Shown here: piece by piece, positions 1 to 6,822 of the stretch | Layout of the letters: the number at the start of each line of letters is the position of its first letter | How positions within the stretch are numbered: position 1 is the first letter of the stretch | Source of the DNA: Caballeronia zhejiangensis | GTDB lineage: Bacteria > Pseudomonadota > Gammaproteobacteria > Burkholderiales > Burkholderiaceae | Length of the DNA: 64,000 bases | NCBI RefSeq assembly: GCF_000698575.1 | Contig: NZ_JFHD01000002.1 | Location: 1-64,000, forward strand | Reading direction: 5' to 3' | Made by a program: the position numbers and the translations under genes | Notes under the pieces: model-generated | The model's database searches: none | What the model was told of the DNA's origin: nothing | What the model saw: only the letters and a program-made list of their open reading frames with translations

Positions 1-238
1 GGTTCAGGTCGGGATCGTTGAAGAGGAACCGCACGGGGATGGCTCGTAGTTTGCCCGACGTCGCCTTGCGCAGCGTTTCGTTGAGCGGGTGCAGCATCCA
101 TTCGCCGCGCTGCTGCACCTGCGTGGTGAGTGTGAATTGATCATCCTTCTCGGGCAGACGCTTGCCGTTCTTCTCGACGACGCGCCCGATTGAAATCCGC
201 CCGACCACGGGCGGCGTAATGCTCAAGCCCTTCAGCAT
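1..238 (-). CDS. Conserved mobile-element protein, partial (C-terminus outside window)
   Basis: An open frame starts at the ATG at 238-236 and runs off the left edge, giving 79 codons without a stop. The start is backed by an AGGAG ribosome site just upstream. The N-terminus reads MLKGLSITPPVVGRISIG and later has the phrase GEWMLHPLN. This resembles the small conserved proteins often annotated as 'hydrolase or metal-binding protein' beside YqaJ exonucleases in ICEs and plasmids; that family assignment is from memory and not certain. It follows the YqaJ gene by about 40 bp on the same strand, so it is probably part of the same recombination module. No catalytic residues can be named. Confidence 0.5.
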   Translation of the reverse strand, partial: MLKGLSITPPVVGRISIGRVVEKNGKRLPEKDDQFTLTTQVQQRGEWMLHPLNETLRKATSGKLRAIPVRFLFNDPDLN

Positions 239-279
239 GACAATGCTCCTGTAGATAATAGTGGGAATGGGGCAACGAA

Positions 280-1275
280 TCAGGTAGAGACGAGAAACCG
301 GCGTGAACCCGGCTTCGTGATGGCGTACCGCGTGGCGACCTCGGGGTGATCGGCGAGCAGACGCTTCAGATCGACGCCAGAGCCGTCCCTGCTGCGTTTG
401 AACGACACGGAGCCGGTCTCGAAATGTGCCCGGTCGGCCTCGCCCATTGACTGCTGGATGATCTGTTTGAGTTGGGCTTCGAGGCTCTGGCGGGATTCAA
501 TCTCGGCGCGAACAGCGACCAGATCAGCGAAGGCTGACGACAGGCGACGGTCATCTGTGAAATCAACCGTGCCGCCTGTGCCCGGATACAGGCAGCGCAG
601 CGAGCGATCCGCCGATTCCGAACCGTCGGCAGGCGGCGGGGTGTCGGCTTCCACATACCGCCAGAATGCCGCTTCCAGTTCGATTAGCCGGGCAATCAAT
701 GCGTCGTCGCGCTCGATGCGATGCACGTCTAGCTTCTGGCCGCAAAGCAGCACAGCTACATCGGCCGCCTGCTTGCCGGACACGGCCAGTTGATGTTGAA
801 CCTGAAGGGTCACGTATTCCGGTACCCCATCGCGCCAGAGCCGCGTACCGAACTCACCGGCTGTCTTACATTCGAGCAGTTGCACGTCGCGGTTTCCCAA
901 GACTTCTCGATCTACATTTGCAAGCATCCATGGGACAGTGGGATGCTGGAGAACCGCGTTGACGCGTCGCACACGGTTGCCCGTCTGCTTGGTGTACGAC
1001 GCGGCCACGATGGGCTCCAAAATCGTTCCCCAATACACGGGCTCCGTCGTATCGTCCGGATCTGGCTTCGGCAGGTTCGCGTCGCGCCCCGTCTTTACAA
1101 GCCAGAGTTCCAGCATCGACTGATACGGACTTAGCCCGACAGCGGCGGCGGCGTCACTGCCACCAATCCCTGATTTCCTAACTTCCAGCCAGTCCTCACG
1201 TGGCATGTCTTTCGTCTCTACGAGTCGCAGTGCCGGGCGGCTACGCTGACGCGCACTAGATTCAGGCAAAGCCAT
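280..1275 (-). CDS. YqaJ-family viral recombinase / exonuclease
   Basis: A 331-residue YqaJ-like protein of the PD-(D/E)xK exonuclease superfamily, which in phages and ICEs resects DNA ends for a RecT-type annealase. The family opening GIGGSDAAAAVGLSPY is near residue 37. WGTILEP carries the conserved Glu, and the pair ANVDRE ... LLECKT supplies the Asp and the ExK of the active site. The frame is open 22 codons further upstream, but the ATG at 1275 is preferred: a GGAGG lies 6-7 bases before it, and the extra codons run into the upstream terminator hairpin. A partner annealase is not seen and may lie left of the window. Confidence 0.85.
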   Translation of the reverse strand: MALPESSARQRSRPALRLVETKDMPREDWLEVRKSGIGGSDAAAAVGLSPYQSMLELWLVKTGRDANLPKPDPDDTTEPVYWGTILEPIVAASYTKQTGNRVRRVNAVLQHPTVPWMLANVDREVLGNRDVQLLECKTAGEFGTRLWRDGVPEYVTLQVQHQLAVSGKQAADVAVLLCGQKLDVHRIERDDALIARLIELEAAFWRYVEADTPPPADGSESADRSLRCLYPGTGGTVDFTDDRRLSSAFADLVAVRAEIESRQSLEAQLKQIIQQSMGEADRAHFETGSVSFKRSRDGSGVDLKRLLADHPEVATRYAITKPGSRRFLVST

Positions 1276-1295
1276 TTCGACCTCCACAAATGAAA

Positions 1296-1324
1296 ATGCC
1301 CGGCGGGGAGACCCGGCCGGGCAT
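1296..1324 (-). terminator. Rho-independent terminator after the DUF932 gene
   Basis: Nine-base-pair stem (ATGCCCGGC / GCCGGGCAT), followed on the minus strand by TTTTC. It lies between the DUF932 stop and the YqaJ start, so YqaJ may be expressed from readthrough or its own promoter. Confidence 0.6.
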
Positions 1325-1345
1325 AGATGGAAAGGGTTCATGCAT

Positions 1346-2314
1346 TCAGGCGACGAGCCTCATCGCTTCTTCGAAAGCCTTTTGCTTAAGAGCAGCGCCG
1401 GCTCCAAACCAGGCGGCATCGCGGCGGTGATCGTCGCTGCGTGCGCGACGCGCGTGATCCACGTATTCGGTCACGCTATTGAGCAGCCCCCAAGCCGTGC
1501 CCGCAGCAGAGGCCATATGCGCCCCCTTGCCCCGACCAGCGAACAGCTCCTGAACGGCTTTGATCGCGCTATCGTTGGTCGCCGCGACGGGCGAACTGGC
1601 GCTGGTGGTCGGGTAGGTCAGCACGCGGCGGAAGAAGGTTTCGGCTGCGGCATCGTTGACCTTGCATTCCGACAATGCCTTCATGCGGACCATAAACCCA
1701 TCCCAGGAAGAGATGGCGATGCCGAGCTGGCGTTTCACGGCCTGCGCATCGAACTGGCTGCGGTGCGGCACCTTGACGGCTCCATTGCTATCGCCAAGCG
1801 CAATTGCTAGCGTGTTGTTGCAGACCACGCGTACGCTAGTGAACTGGGCCGTCGTTGCAAGGCTGCCGTCACATGCCGTTGCAAGGAGTAAATAGCCATT
1901 CACGCGGTCGCGGCTCTTGAGCGTAGCGTTCTGGCCAGTACGGGCCAGAGCCCAAAGTTTTTTGCCATCGCGCAGAACTCCAGCGGTCTCCAATTCGTAG
2001 CCGCCCGCCTCGGTAAGGTCTCGATAGAATTCGATAATCTCAGCCGGTTGTACCACCTGGAATCGGCGGGAGACAACGGAAAGGGGAGCCTTCGTGTCCG
2101 AGCGATACAGCACTTTCTGCTCGGGAAAGGCGTGGATCGAGCCGAGCGAAGAGCCTGCCGTGCCGGAAACGAACCGCACTTCGGCTTCTTCGATGCACCA
2201 GTCCATGCCCGCAGCGCGAGCCCAGACCTCGAGCGGCTGGTTTGCTGCGAGGGGGGTGCCCAAGCCGTGCCACGGCGTTTCGCCTACATAGGCCATGGTT
2301 TGAACCAAATGCAT
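1346..2314 (-). CDS. DUF932 domain phage/plasmid-like protein
   Basis: A 322-residue DUF932 protein (the phage/plasmid-like TIGR03299 type). The N-terminus MHLVQTMAYVGETPWHGLG is the usual opening, and RVVCNNTLAIAL lies in the conserved centre. The frame is open far upstream, but the ATG at 2314 has AGAAGGA before it and matches the family's normal start; the upstream frame runs through a terminator hairpin. Members sit in ICEs, plasmids and prophages next to YqaJ or RecT genes. Their molecular role is not established, though a link to DNA recombination or replication is usually inferred from neighbours, as here. Confidence 0.85.
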   Translation of the reverse strand: MHLVQTMAYVGETPWHGLGTPLAANQPLEVWARAAGMDWCIEEAEVRFVSGTAGSSLGSIHAFPEQKVLYRSDTKAPLSVVSRRFQVVQPAEIIEFYRDLTEAGGYELETAGVLRDGKKLWALARTGQNATLKSRDRVNGYLLLATACDGSLATTAQFTSVRVVCNNTLAIALGDSNGAVKVPHRSQFDAQAVKRQLGIAISSWDGFMVRMKALSECKVNDAAAETFFRRVLTYPTTSASSPVAATNDSAIKAVQELFAGRGKGAHMASAAGTAWGLLNSVTEYVDHARRARSDDHRRDAAWFGAGAALKQKAFEEAMRLVA

Positions 2315-2356
2315 GATGGTTTCCTTCTTAAATGGATGGAAGAGACTGAAAGCAAA

Positions 2357-2388
2357 AATGCCTGCGGCCCCGAAGGGCCGCAGGCATT
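2357..2388 (-). terminator. Strong Rho-independent terminator
   Basis: Perfect 14-bp stem (AATGCCTGCGGCCC with its complement) and a four-base loop, followed by a T run on the minus strand. It lies between the glycine-zipper gene and the DUF932 gene and separates their transcripts. Confidence 0.8.
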
Positions 2389-2423
2389 GAGCGGGAAGAT
2401 GGAAGCGATAAAGTATGCGGGCG

Positions 2424-2765
2424 TCAGGACGTGCGCGACTTGCTGAACGCGTGACCACACTCAAGACATTCGTAGTTGTCGAGAACATGGGTGTCGATCT
2501 GCTCTCCGACAGCGGAACCGGCAGCACAGCCTGCCGCTCCTCCGAAAAGTGCTCCCATGAGCGCACCGGCCAGACCACCGAAGATCGACCCTACGGGACC
2601 AGCGATCAGACCTAGGGTGGCACCAGCTTCTGCGCCACCAAGCGCGGCAACTGCGCTACCGGCAGCGCCAGCTGCGGCGCCCATGGCACCACCAGCTTTG
2701 CGGGCATAGTCGCGCGTTGCGATGCGCGTCGAGTTACAACGGGGACAGGACAGGGAGTGGTTCAT
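2424..2765 (-). CDS. Small zinc-knuckle protein with an internal glycine zipper
   Basis: A 113-residue protein. CPRC at residues 7-10 and CLEC at 100-103 look like the two halves of one zinc ribbon. Between them, residues about 25-90 are almost entirely Gly, Ala, Leu, Val and Ile, with repeated GxxxG spacing (AGAAGSAVAALGGAEAGA and on), typical of a glycine-zipper membrane hairpin. The charged ends and hydrophobic middle suggest a membrane-inserted or oligomeric protein with a metal-bound head. It is the first gene of this minus-strand block and has its own terminator. No named family is assigned. A GAGG lies just before the ATG. Confidence 0.7.
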   Translation of the reverse strand: MNHSLSCPRCNSTRIATRDYARKAGGAMGAAAGAAGSAVAALGGAEAGATLGLIAGPVGSIFGGLAGALMGALFGGAAGCAAGSAVGEQIDTHVLDNYECLECGHAFSKSRTS

Positions 2766-3107
2766 ATCAGCCTCATGTAGGTTCGGGCAACGGGCGTTGC
2801 CTAGGCATACCGGTGCATGCTCGTTCGGGTGATATGTGGGTGAAATTTTCTAAGATTCTTTCGAAAATGCCTGAAAGTTCACGTTCTTCTTCGCGTTGCT
2901 TTTGTTGAGTGGTGAGCATTGACTAAGCGCTGCCCTGCCTTTTCGCAATTCAACGGCTCAAGCGTTTGAAACCGAAGTCGTGAAAGCCAACTCAGGATTT
3001 CCTGCTTTGACGAATTTGACTTTCCGCAGGACTTGGGGGAACAGGATTGTGGGTCCGCATCGATTGCTTTTGCGGGATCGGCACAAGTTGATTTACAACC
3101 ACCTCGA
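2766..3107. other. Intergenic region between divergent island genes
   Basis: About 340 bases of lower-GC sequence between the minus-strand glycine-zipper gene and the plus-strand regulator. A minus-strand frame (2879-3265) overlaps the regulator and reads as low-quality, Ser/Arg-rich sequence, so it is not called. It should contain the promoter of the minus-strand module; no convincing promoter or repeat is visible apart from the plus-strand promoter just to the right. Confidence 0.4.
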
Positions 3108-3135
3108 TTGACGATACATTTCGGCACATTGTAAA
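3108..3135 (+). promoter_or_regulatory. Candidate promoter of the defence cassette
   Basis: TTGACG at 3108-3113, a 16-base spacer, then TGTAAA at 3130-3135, ending 26 bases before the regulator's ATG. The -10 box lies inside the inverted repeat described in the next entry. Confidence 0.45.
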
Positions 3136-3145
3136 GACATTGTGC
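3124..3145. promoter_or_regulatory. Near-palindromic operator over the cassette -10 box
   Basis: GCACATTGT - AAAG - ACATTGTGC: two nine-base arms matching at eight of nine positions around a four-base centre. It overlaps the predicted -10 element and lies 16 bases upstream of a ribbon-helix-helix gene. Such proteins commonly bind palindromes in their own promoters, so autorepression is the natural reading (inference). Confidence 0.5.
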
Positions 3146-3161
3146 GGACGCTGGGCGCAAC

Positions 3162-3365
3162 ATGAACGAGCGCAAAACTACTGCTATCAACTTGCGGATG
3201 TCGTCTGAGGTAAAGGAGCTGCTCCGCCTTGCAGCGGCAAAGGAGCACCGGACACTCTCGAACATGCTGGAGTATCTAGTGCTTCAGTATTGTGAACTCA
3301 AGGGCGTACGGCTCGTCGACAGCAAAACTACGGGCGCGGAAGTTCGCCACAAGACCGGGGAGTGA
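3162..3365 (+). CDS. Ribbon-helix-helix (Arc/CopG-like) small regulator
   Basis: A 67-residue protein. The beta strand KTTAINLRMS is followed by two helices (SEVKELLRLAAAKEHRTLSNMLEYLVLQYCELKG), the Arc/MetJ ribbon-helix-helix pattern also seen in antitoxins. Strand residues such as Thr, Asn and Arg would contact DNA. It is the first gene of the cassette. Its TGA ends one base before the GTG of the helicase gene, implying translational coupling. Together with the palindrome over its promoter this suggests it represses the cassette. It could instead be the antitoxin half of a TA pair, but no small toxin gene is adjacent. Confidence 0.75.
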   Translation: MNERKTTAINLRMSSEVKELLRLAAAKEHRTLSNMLEYLVLQYCELKGVRLVDSKTTGAEVRHKTGE

Positions 3366-3366
3366 A

Positions 3367-6300
3367 GTGAAGAAATCAGAGCTCAAAGCAGGCGCTGTAG
3401 TTTCGGGCCCGCTTTTTCCTGAACCTGTGCAGGTGATACTGGTGCAGGAGTTCGGCACGTCTCTTAAGATGTTCGGCAAAGGGTTGCGCTCGGAGAGGTC
3501 GTATGATCCGATATTGACCGAGGAGCAGCTGGAGACATTGGTCGCAAGCCCAGAGACAGAGCCGTTCGACGGCGATCCTACGCGGTTTCGGCTTGGTATT
3601 GAAGCGATGCGACTCGGACTTGCATACGAGTACGATCCATATTTCTCACTCTCGATCGCTCGTGTAGACCCCCTTCCGCATCAGCTCGAGGCTGTCTACG
3701 ACTACTTTTTGCGGCTTCCCCGTATTCGCTTTCTTCTTGCGGACGACCCCGGTGCCGGCAAGACCATCATGGCCGGGCTCCTCATCAAAGAGCTGAAAAT
3801 TCGTGGATTGGTCAAGCGCACGCTCATCGTTACGCCCGCGAATCTGTCATTTCAATGGCAGCGCGAGCTCAAGGATAAGTTCCGTGAGCAATTCGAGGTC
3901 GTTCGCAGCGACGTCCTGAGAGCGAATTACGGCAACAATCCTTGGCAAGAAAAAAACCAAGTTATCACTTCCGTGTCGTGGGTTTCACGGATTGAAGACG
4001 CGCGTGACTCCCTTCTGCGCAGCCACTGGGATCTCATCATCGTTGACGAGGCCCACAAAATGTCTGCACGTAGTTCGGACAAGAAGACCTTGGCGTTTCA
4101 ACTCGGAGAGCAACTATCGCAGATGACTGACCATTTCCTCTTGATGACGGCGACGCCTCACAAAGGAGATGCTGAGAGCTTCTGCCTGTTTCTGTCTCTG
4201 CTGGATAAGGATGTCTACGGGGACATCAGTAGCCTTGATGCAGCCTTGGCTGAGAAAGAAGCACCCTTCTATCTGAGACGGGTAAAAGAAGCGCTAGTGA
4301 CCTTCCCTGACCCTGAAACGGGTCAAGTGAAGGCTCTATTCACTCGCCGTATCGTCAAGACCAGTGAATTTGCGATTGGCGACGACGAATTTGATCTTTA
4401 CGATCAGCTGACCCGATACGTCGAAAACCAATCAATTCGAGCTGCTCGTGACGACAGCGCTCGTGGTCGCGCGGTAGGTTTCACCATGGCAATGCTGCAG
4501 CGCCGGTTCGCTTCGAGCACATACGCTGTTCGGCGCAGCCTTGAGCGGATGTCGGAGAAGCGCGAGCGTATTCTTGAAAATCCTGAAAGGTATAGGCAAG
4601 AGCAGATCTCGAGACGTCTTCCTGACGACTTCGATGAGTTGCCTGAGGATGAGCAGCAGGAGGTGCTCTCAAGCCTTGAAGAGACGGTGGCATCGTTCAA
4701 TCCGGAGCACTTGCGCGAGGAAATCTCGGACTTGTCCGCTCTAATCCGCCAGGCGAAAGGTCTGGAGAGTAAAGAGCAGGAGGTGAAGGTTCGGCACCTG
4801 AAGGGGTTGCTGAAGGAAAAGGGGGTGTTTGCCGACCCAACGATGAAGCTGCTCATCTTCACCGAGCACAAAGACACACTTGACTTTCTTGCTGGTGACG
4901 GGCGAGATGGCCGTCCCTTGGGCAAGCTCCGCGAATGGGAATTGTCAGTCACGCAGATCCATGGTGGTATGAAAATTGGCGACAGAGACACCCCTGGAAC
5001 TCGTATCTACGCGGAGCGAGAGTTTCGGGAAACGTGCCAAGTTTTAGTTGCGACTGAAGCAGCGGGAGAGGGTATTAACCTGCAGTTCTGCTGGGTAATG
5101 ATCAACTACGACATACCTTGGAACCCGATTCGCTTGGAACAGCGTATGGGCCGTATTCACAGATACGGGCAGGAGAAAGACTGCCTCATCTTTAACTTCG
5201 TCACCACTAACACACGGGAAGGTCGTGTGATGCAAAAGCTGTTCGAGCGCATCGAACAGATCGAACTGGATCTCGATCCGAATCAGACTGGCAAAGTGTT
5301 CAATGTCCTTGGAGATTTGTTTCCCGCGAATCAGCTAGAGCGCATGTTGCGCGACTTGTACGCGCACAACAATATGACCGAGGAGCTCATTAAGCAGCGC
5401 ATAGTCGAAGAGGTCGATATTGAGCGTTTTCGCGGCATTACCGCTTCGACTCTCGAGGGATTGGCAAAAAAGGAGTTGAACCTGTCGGCCATTCTCGGTA
5501 AGTCGACGGAAGCGCGAGAGCGGCGATTAGTGCCCGAAGTCATCCAGGATTTTTTTATCCAGGCTGCACCGGTCACTGGTTTAACAGTCAGCGAGCCGCA
5601 TCGTGACCGGGCCACATTTCGAGTCGGGCGGTTGCCGAGACACCTTTGGGCAATCGGCGAACGCTTGGAGCCTCGCTTTGGGCGATTGGGGCGGGAGTAT
5701 AAGCAAATCGTCTTCGACAAAGACAAACTCAAGAGAGACCCGACAGCCGACTGGGTAACACCCGGGCATCCGCTTTTCGAAGTGGTGAGGGAGGATCTGC
5801 AGGAGCACGTCCGCGAGGATCTTGCACGTGGCGCTATTTTCTTCGACATGAATCGCGCGGTTCCGGCCCGGTTCAGCGTTTTCTCGTCCTCGATCCGAGA
5901 CGGTCGAGGGAACGAACTACATAAACGACTGTTCATCGTTGTGCAGAGTCTGGATGGACAAACGGAAATTAAGCAGCCCACATTCTTGCTTGACGTTGTA
6001 CCTGCCCCAAAGGGCACTGCCACGCCGGACATAGATGTGGCTAATCAGCAAGCAGCAGAGCGCTTCCTCGTCCAGGAGGCCCTTCAACCTTTCCTGGGGG
6101 AGATCAAGGGTCAGCGGACGAAAGAGATTGAGACCATCTCGCGACATATGGAAATCAGCCTCAACGAACTCATCCATCGACAGAATATGCGCATGGCCGA
6201 GCTGCATGTGCAGCAAGCTGCCGGTGAAATGGATTCCCCGGTTGCCGCGAATATAAAGCTGACAGAAGACAAGCTAGAAGAGCTCAACTCCCGGCTGGAG

Positions 6301-6813
6301 CGCCGGAGGGTCGAGCTTTCCCAAGAGCGACACTGTACGATCAGCGATATCCGTCGCATTGGCGTCGGCTGGATATTGCCGCATCCGGATCGCACTGCGC
6401 CGGGGATGGCGCCATTCGTTCGAGACGATGAGATCGAGCGCATCGCCATCGATGCCGTCATTTCGATGGAGCGTGCCCGCGGGTGGGTGGTAGAGAGCGT
6501 AGAAAGCGAAAATCGCGGATTTGACCTGATCTCGCGGCGTCCGCATCCAGACGACCCTGCCTCTGCACTGGAGGTTCGATTCATTGAGGTGAAGGGACGA
6601 GCGGGTATCGGAGAGGTTGCGCTCTCGTCCAACGAGTACCGAACAGCTCAGCGCTTGCGTCAAGACTACTGGCTATACGTCGTTTTCAACTGCGGTAAAG
6701 AGCCCGAGATCAAGATAGTGAGGGACCCAGCGATCCAGATGGACTGGGAAGCAGTAGTTCGCATCGAGCAGTACCAAGTCAAACCAAACGCGATAATTCA
6801 GGCCGCGAAATAA
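3367..6813 (+). CDS. SNF2/RapA-like DEAD/DEAH helicase with C-terminal DUF3883 nuclease-like domain
   Basis: An 1148-residue superfamily 2 helicase/translocase. Walker A (DDPGAGKTIMAG) is near residue 125, DEAH (IIVDEAHK) near 225 and motif III (LLMTATPHKG) near 257. Motif V (ATEAAGEGINLQ) and motif VI (RLEQRMGRIHRYGQ) lie in the second RecA lobe near 560-595. After a long middle region, residues about 1020-1130 match DUF3883: GFDL, then RFIEVKG, then SSNEYRTAQ and YWLYVV. This Asp...ExK layout is that of PD-(D/E)xK nucleases. The GTG at 3367 is chosen because it directly follows the regulator's stop and has GGGGAG four bases upstream; an ATG at 3292 would overlap the regulator. It probably acts on phage DNA with the methylase and ATPase that follow. 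Confidence 0.88.
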   Translation: MKKSELKAGAVVSGPLFPEPVQVILVQEFGTSLKMFGKGLRSERSYDPILTEEQLETLVASPETEPFDGDPTRFRLGIEAMRLGLAYEYDPYFSLSIARVDPLPHQLEAVYDYFLRLPRIRFLLADDPGAGKTIMAGLLIKELKIRGLVKRTLIVTPANLSFQWQRELKDKFREQFEVVRSDVLRANYGNNPWQEKNQVITSVSWVSRIEDARDSLLRSHWDLIIVDEAHKMSARSSDKKTLAFQLGEQLSQMTDHFLLMTATPHKGDAESFCLFLSLLDKDVYGDISSLDAALAEKEAPFYLRRVKEALVTFPDPETGQVKALFTRRIVKTSEFAIGDDEFDLYDQLTRYVENQSIRAARDDSARGRAVGFTMAMLQRRFASSTYAVRRSLERMSEKRERILENPERYRQEQISRRLPDDFDELPEDEQQEVLSSLEETVASFNPEHLREEISDLSALIRQAKGLESKEQEVKVRHLKGLLKEKGVFADPTMKLLIFTEHKDTLDFLAGDGRDGRPLGKLREWELSVTQIHGGMKIGDRDTPGTRIYAEREFRETCQVLVATEAAGEGINLQFCWVMINYDIPWNPIRLEQRMGRIHRYGQEKDCLIFNFVTTNTREGRVMQKLFERIEQIELDLDPNQTGKVFNVLGDLFPANQLERMLRDLYAHNNMTEELIKQRIVEEVDIERFRGITASTLEGLAKKELNLSAILGKSTEARERRLVPEVIQDFFIQAAPVTGLTVSEPHRDRATFRVGRLPRHLWAIGERLEPRFGRLGREYKQIVFDKDKLKRDPTADWVTPGHPLFEVVREDLQEHVREDLARGAIFFDMNRAVPARFSVFSSSIRDGRGNELHKRLFIVVQSLDGQTEIKQPTFLLDVVPAPKGTATPDIDVANQQAAERFLVQEALQPFLGEIKGQRTKEIETISRHMEISLNELIHRQNMRMAELHVQQAAGEMDSPVAANIKLTEDKLEELNSRLERRRVELSQERHCTISDIRRIGVGWILPHPDRTAPGMAPFVRDDEIERIAIDAVISMERARGWVVESVESENRGFDLISRRPHPDDPASALEVRFIEVKGRAGIGEVALSSNEYRTAQRLRQDYWLYVVFNCGKEPEIKIVRDPAIQMDWEAVVRIEQYQVKPNAIIQAAK

Positions 6814-6822
6814 GATATAACC

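Noticed and set aside
2879..3265. Minus-strand 128-codon frame upstream of the RHH gene
   Set aside because: Overlaps the RHH gene and its promoter in antisense and lacks a ribosome site and family features.
3162..6813. Classical toxin-antitoxin pair led by the RHH gene
   Set aside because: The gene downstream is a large helicase, not a small toxin, so regulation of the cassette is the simpler reading.
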